From positions 1 to 64,000 of the forward strand of contig CAYWSE010000005.1 of NCBI GenBank assembly GCA_964461025.1: a DNA stretch of 64,000 nt, written 5' to 3'. Origin of the DNA: JAHBVL01 sp964461025. Its GTDB lineage: Bacteria > Chloroflexota > Chloroflexia > Thermomicrobiales > UBA6265. The translations under genes were made by a program, and so were the position numbers. Shown here one piece after another: positions 61,441 to 64,000 of the stretch. Under the pieces are notes generated by a model that was given only the letters and a program-made list of their open reading frames with translations, had not been told where the DNA came from and searched no databases. Position 1 is the stretch's first letter. Each line of letters opens with the position of its first letter.

Positions 61441-61550
61441 AGCTTGCTGTTGCCACGGGTGGTCAAAGTTCGGCCGTCGCAGAATCGCAATCAAAAGAAC
61501 CGGTGCTTGTTCCAATTGATGCTGGCGGAGTTCGCGGACCGCAATCGCTC

Positions 61551-61579
61551 TTGAGGCAAATGTTAGAAAATAGTGTATT
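61551..61579 (+). promoter_or_regulatory. Likely promoter for copy B
   Basis: TTGAGG (61551-61556), a 17-nt A/T-rich spacer, TGTATT (61574-61579). It sits about 80 bp before ATG 61659 in the divergent gap. A match by eye only. Confidence 0.4.
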
Positions 61580-61658
61580 CCCTCTATGGATTGCGAAGGG
61601 ACTACCGTAGTCGAATAGCGTCACACCGACATCGCTCGTTGCAGAAGCTCCAGGCTCG

Positions 61659-62930
61659 ATGATCGAAGTGACGCATCCCGGACCTTTCAGTCGCGCCCTT
61701 GTGGTGCTCCTGCTGACGCTCGCCCTGGCAACTGGTCTGGTCGCCGGGTCGCTGATTCGGCTCGGCCAGCAGTCGCTGACCCTTTCGTCGGCGCCAGAAC
61801 CTTCGGCTGTGCTCGTTGGACGCGCGTTCTATGATGCCGTCAATCTGCTCCTGGAGTCAGGAAGCGAGACGGATCTGCGGAATGTCGTTGCCGGCGACTT
61901 TCGCCGGATGAAGATCGCATCCGCTGACCCTGGCGACGCCGACAGTCTCATCACCGAGCTTGCGGCACAATCGTCGCTACAGGATGGACTGCGGATGACC
62001 ATTGAGTCCATCACTTCCTCGGCGAACCTCGTCTTCGCGACTATTCGCCTGAGCGCGCCGGAACCCGCTGCGTTTGCCGGGCTGCCTGTCGAAACTGCGG
62101 ACCCGGGTGCCTATCAGGAAATACTGCGAGTTCAGGACGACCTCGTTGTCGAGCAGTGGGTGGATCATTTCCCGCAGCCGCTGTTGAGCACCATCGCCAC
62201 CGTTGAACGAGTGTCATTTCCAGATGTCCCCGTCCTCAAGAAGTGGAGCTTCGACCCTCGTGCATATCTCCAACTGAGCTCGGCACGCTCACGGATCATC
62301 ATCGGCGAGAGTGGAGCGGTGAGCGTCGAATTCGACGCGAGGGTGGACGGCGCGATTCGTTACTTTCGGTCCGACTTCGCGAAATCTCGGTCTGTCGAGA
62401 CTGAGGAAGCGTCTGGTCAAGTGGTGATTCGCGGAGGCGACGCGCTCATTGTCTCGGGCGAGGTCGAGCTGAGGCTGAGCAACCTTGAGGAGCGATCCGC
62501 GACCTTTCTCGAATTGACCTCAGAAGCAAGCAGTGAGGAGCATGCCGTATTGGCGCAAGGCTTCGGTCCAGTGGCCCGGGACTGGATCGTCGCCCGGGGA
62601 GCCGCGATTGGCGGAGATGACGATCTCCGAACCCTCTCGGTGGGGTTGGCAGTCCTCGGAGATGGAGAAACGTTCGCTCAGCAGGGACTGGAAGCAGTAA
62701 ATGCGTTCTTGATCCCGGTCGATCAGGACGTGTCGGTCATCGCGCCTCCCACCCAAGTCTGGACCATAGATGCCCGGCAGCAGATGGCCAAACAGGATGA
62801 GGCCCTGATCGCCTCCGGCACCGGTGCCGCCATCGTTGATGCGCAAGAGGTGACGTACTCATCGATAGAAGGCCACATTGCCACCTTTCTGGTCGTCACG
62901 GTCGCTCCGTCCTCGACGGAGTCGTCATAA
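61659..62930 (+). CDS. Membrane-anchored NTF2/SnoaL-like plus cupin protein (copy B)
   Basis: 423 residues. Same architecture as 53959-55200: anchor VVLLLTLALATGLVAGSLIR, NTF2-like domain (GRAFYDAVNLLLESGSETDL, YQEILRVQDDLVVEQWVDHF), then cupin-like repeats (VVIRGGDALIVSGEVELRLS, VWTIDARQQMAKQDEALIAS). About 25-30 percent alike by eye, with VGRAFYDAV matching VGRAYYDAV. No ECF sigma factor is next to this copy. Function unknown; probably a sensor or a secreted-ligand binder. Confidence 0.78.
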   Translation: MIEVTHPGPFSRALVVLLLTLALATGLVAGSLIRLGQQSLTLSSAPEPSAVLVGRAFYDAVNLLLESGSETDLRNVVAGDFRRMKIASADPGDADSLITELAAQSSLQDGLRMTIESITSSANLVFATIRLSAPEPAAFAGLPVETADPGAYQEILRVQDDLVVEQWVDHFPQPLLSTIATVERVSFPDVPVLKKWSFDPRAYLQLSSARSRIIIGESGAVSVEFDARVDGAIRYFRSDFAKSRSVETEEASGQVVIRGGDALIVSGEVELRLSNLEERSATFLELTSEASSEEHAVLAQGFGPVARDWIVARGAAIGGDDDLRTLSVGLAVLGDGETFAQQGLEAVNAFLIPVDQDVSVIAPPTQVWTIDARQQMAKQDEALIASGTGAAIVDAQEVTYSSIEGHIATFLVVTVAPSSTESS

Positions 62931-63382
62931 CGGCGCGAGGTGGGGCCACAACAGCACCGAGCTACGACGTCGTATCTCTGAAAACCGCTGGCCATGGCAT
63001 CGACATCCTTCGACGTCGCTCAGGACAGGCTCCGGTCAATGTGTACGGCCGACGGAAACTTCGGTGTAATTTGAGGCAGTCATCTATCCCCGGCAATACT
63101 GCGCTCTCCACCACTTTCCCCCTGCAAAATGCTCGGATGCGCGCGTTTCAGCACGATTTCAGCGGATATTGTGAATTATTGCACAAAGATGACATACGCG
63201 ATCGTGAAAAATGATGTAGCATTTGTGAATCGTGCATCAGAGCGCAAAGGAGAAGACGCCTACGGCGCATGCGGCGACGTTCCCTCGGCGACCTACCGTA
63301 GAGCAGAGAGTGCTGCCTACGGAAAACGGCACGATGCTGTGCGTATTGGGGCTGGTCCCCACGAACAGAGGAGGAGCAATCG
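62931..63382. other. Gene-free upstream region of the last gene
   Basis: About 450 bp. 63168-63185 reads TTGTGAATTATTGCACAA, a palindrome with TTGTG/CACAA arms such as dimeric regulators use. 63250-63340 has short GCCTACGG / CCGTAG hairpin pieces of the dispersed GTAGGC family. No gene; 63129-63386 has an open frame without protein-like features. Confidence 0.45.
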
Positions 63383-64000
63383 ATGACCGACTCCCGAATC
63401 GATGGACTCATGTCCGAGGCAAAGACGCTTCGGTACTCCCGCCGCCAGGTGATGCGACGCGCGGCCGCGCTTGGTCTCACGGTGCCGGCCGTCACTGCCG
63501 CGATGAAAACCTCAGGGTACGCGGCGCCAAATCAGACGCGGAAATTTGCTTCGGCGCCGGCATTTTTGCAGGGTTCGAGCATTCATATTCTGGGCGCCTC
63601 CTATTTCGTTGTCGCGGGCGAAGAGCGCTATCGCGAGCAGATGGCCGAATTCGGCGAGCAGAATGGCGTCGATGTGACGCTCGATCTTGTCGCCTGGCCG
63701 GATCTCCAGGCTCGCATTGCCGCCGCGATCCAGGCGCAGGACGGCGTCGATATCGTTCAGCTCTGGGATCCATGGCCGTATCTCTATGCAGAGAATCTGG
63801 TCGATGTGAACGACATCGCCGGCCCGCATGGAGACGCGCATGGCGGCTTCTATGACTGGGTCGTGAAGACGGCGGCTGTCGATGGATCGTGGCATAGCGT
63901 TCCATACGGCACATCCTCTTCCGCCTATGCCTACCGGGTGAGTCACTTTGCCGAGGTGGGCTACGATGCCTTCCCCGATACGTGGGAAGACCTCTTCGCC
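63383..64000 (+). CDS. Tat-exported ABC substrate-binding protein, sugar family (SBP_bac_1), 3' partial
   Basis: 206 residues visible, open at the window edge; GAGGAGGAG precedes ATG 63383. Twin-arginine signal YSRRQVMRRAAALGLTVPAV (residues 18-37). Mature part: IHILGASYFVVAGEERYREQ, MAEFGEQNGVDVTLDLVAWP, DLQARIAAAIQAQDGVDIVQ, YGTSSSAYAYRVSHFAEVGY, and DTWEDL, as in maltose-type binding proteins. Probably followed by sugar-ABC permeases beyond the window. Confidence 0.9.
   Translation, partial: MTDSRIDGLMSEAKTLRYSRRQVMRRAAALGLTVPAVTAAMKTSGYAAPNQTRKFASAPAFLQGSSIHILGASYFVVAGEERYREQMAEFGEQNGVDVTLDLVAWPDLQARIAAAIQAQDGVDIVQLWDPWPYLYAENLVDVNDIAGPHGDAHGGFYDWVVKTAAVDGSWHSVPYGTSSSAYAYRVSHFAEVGYDAFPDTWEDLFA

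Noticed and set aside
63232..63855. Plus-strand open frame of 207 residues near the window end
   Set aside because: Out of frame with the Tat-signal binding protein starting at 63383, which has a strong ribosome site and family motifs.

Overview
High-GC bacterial DNA, by eye from codon usage and the many GTG/TTG starts. It probably comes from a Chloroflexota member of the Thermomicrobia/Sphaerobacter type. This is inference, from very cysteine-rich Tat-type exported proteins, abundant Dpp-type transporters without a linked ATPase, a deazaflavin (F420)-type nitroreductase, MalT-like LuxR regulators, and no rRNA or phylogenetic marker in the window. A run of 10 N at 2850-2859 shows a draft scaffold. 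I saw no tRNA, rRNA, CRISPR array, transposase or prophage. Coordinates of trimmed starts and motifs were worked out by hand.

Layout. 1-2.8 kb: 3' part of a Cys-rich exported protein and a CBS/zinc-ribbon protein. 3-8.2 kb: anhydro-MurNAc kinase, GNAT acetyltransferase and a peptide-type ABC transporter (binding protein plus two permeases). 8.4-14.2 kb: a PRC-barrel-like protein, a 21-residue membrane peptide, three aldehyde dehydrogenases and a sulfite-oxidase-fold protein, with one operator-like sequence in front of two of the ALDH units. 14.4-16.5 kb: an unknown gene and two tandem BrnT-like toxin / XRE antitoxin pairs, the first toxin frameshifted. 16.6-22.1 kb (minus strand): second peptide ABC transporter leading into an M19 dipeptidase. 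22.3-28.6 kb: small membrane, CoA-binding and unknown proteins, a Rieske oxygenase, a region-4-only sigma-like protein with its anti-sigma factor, and a two-domain cupredoxin. 28.8-36.4 kb: nucleic-acid genes, namely a DprA-like protein, a UvrD helicase fused to an AddB/Cas4-type Fe-S nuclease, an EEP nuclease, and two tandem copies of a HEPN two-gene module. 36.5-44.6 kb: MFS transporter, M23 peptidase, YceI-like protein, a copper set (two stand-alone HMA proteins, CsoR-like operator, P1B ATPase) and a K+ channel. 44.6-49 kb: a TPR-RecQ fusion and a decayed tandem pair of exported proteins. 49-63 kb: two modules in which a large STAND/LuxR regulator lies divergent to membrane-anchored NTF2/cupin-like paralogues (one with an ECF sigma factor and a putative anti-sigma protein), separated by a hydroxyacid dehydrogenase and a DMSO-reductase-family molybdoenzyme. 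63.4 kb to the end: 5' part of a Tat-exported sugar-type binding protein.

How it fits together. The visible metabolism is scavenging: peptide and possibly muropeptide import, dipeptide cleavage, aldehyde oxidation and copper efflux. The most notable structures are (i) the duplicated HEPN module beside the nuclease/helicase genes; (ii) many intergenic arrays with a strict 7-bp period but a different consensus at each locus, like the heptameric STRR repeats of cyanobacteria; (iii) the shared operator of the aldehyde dehydrogenase units; and (iv) the paired regulator / NTF2-cupin modules.
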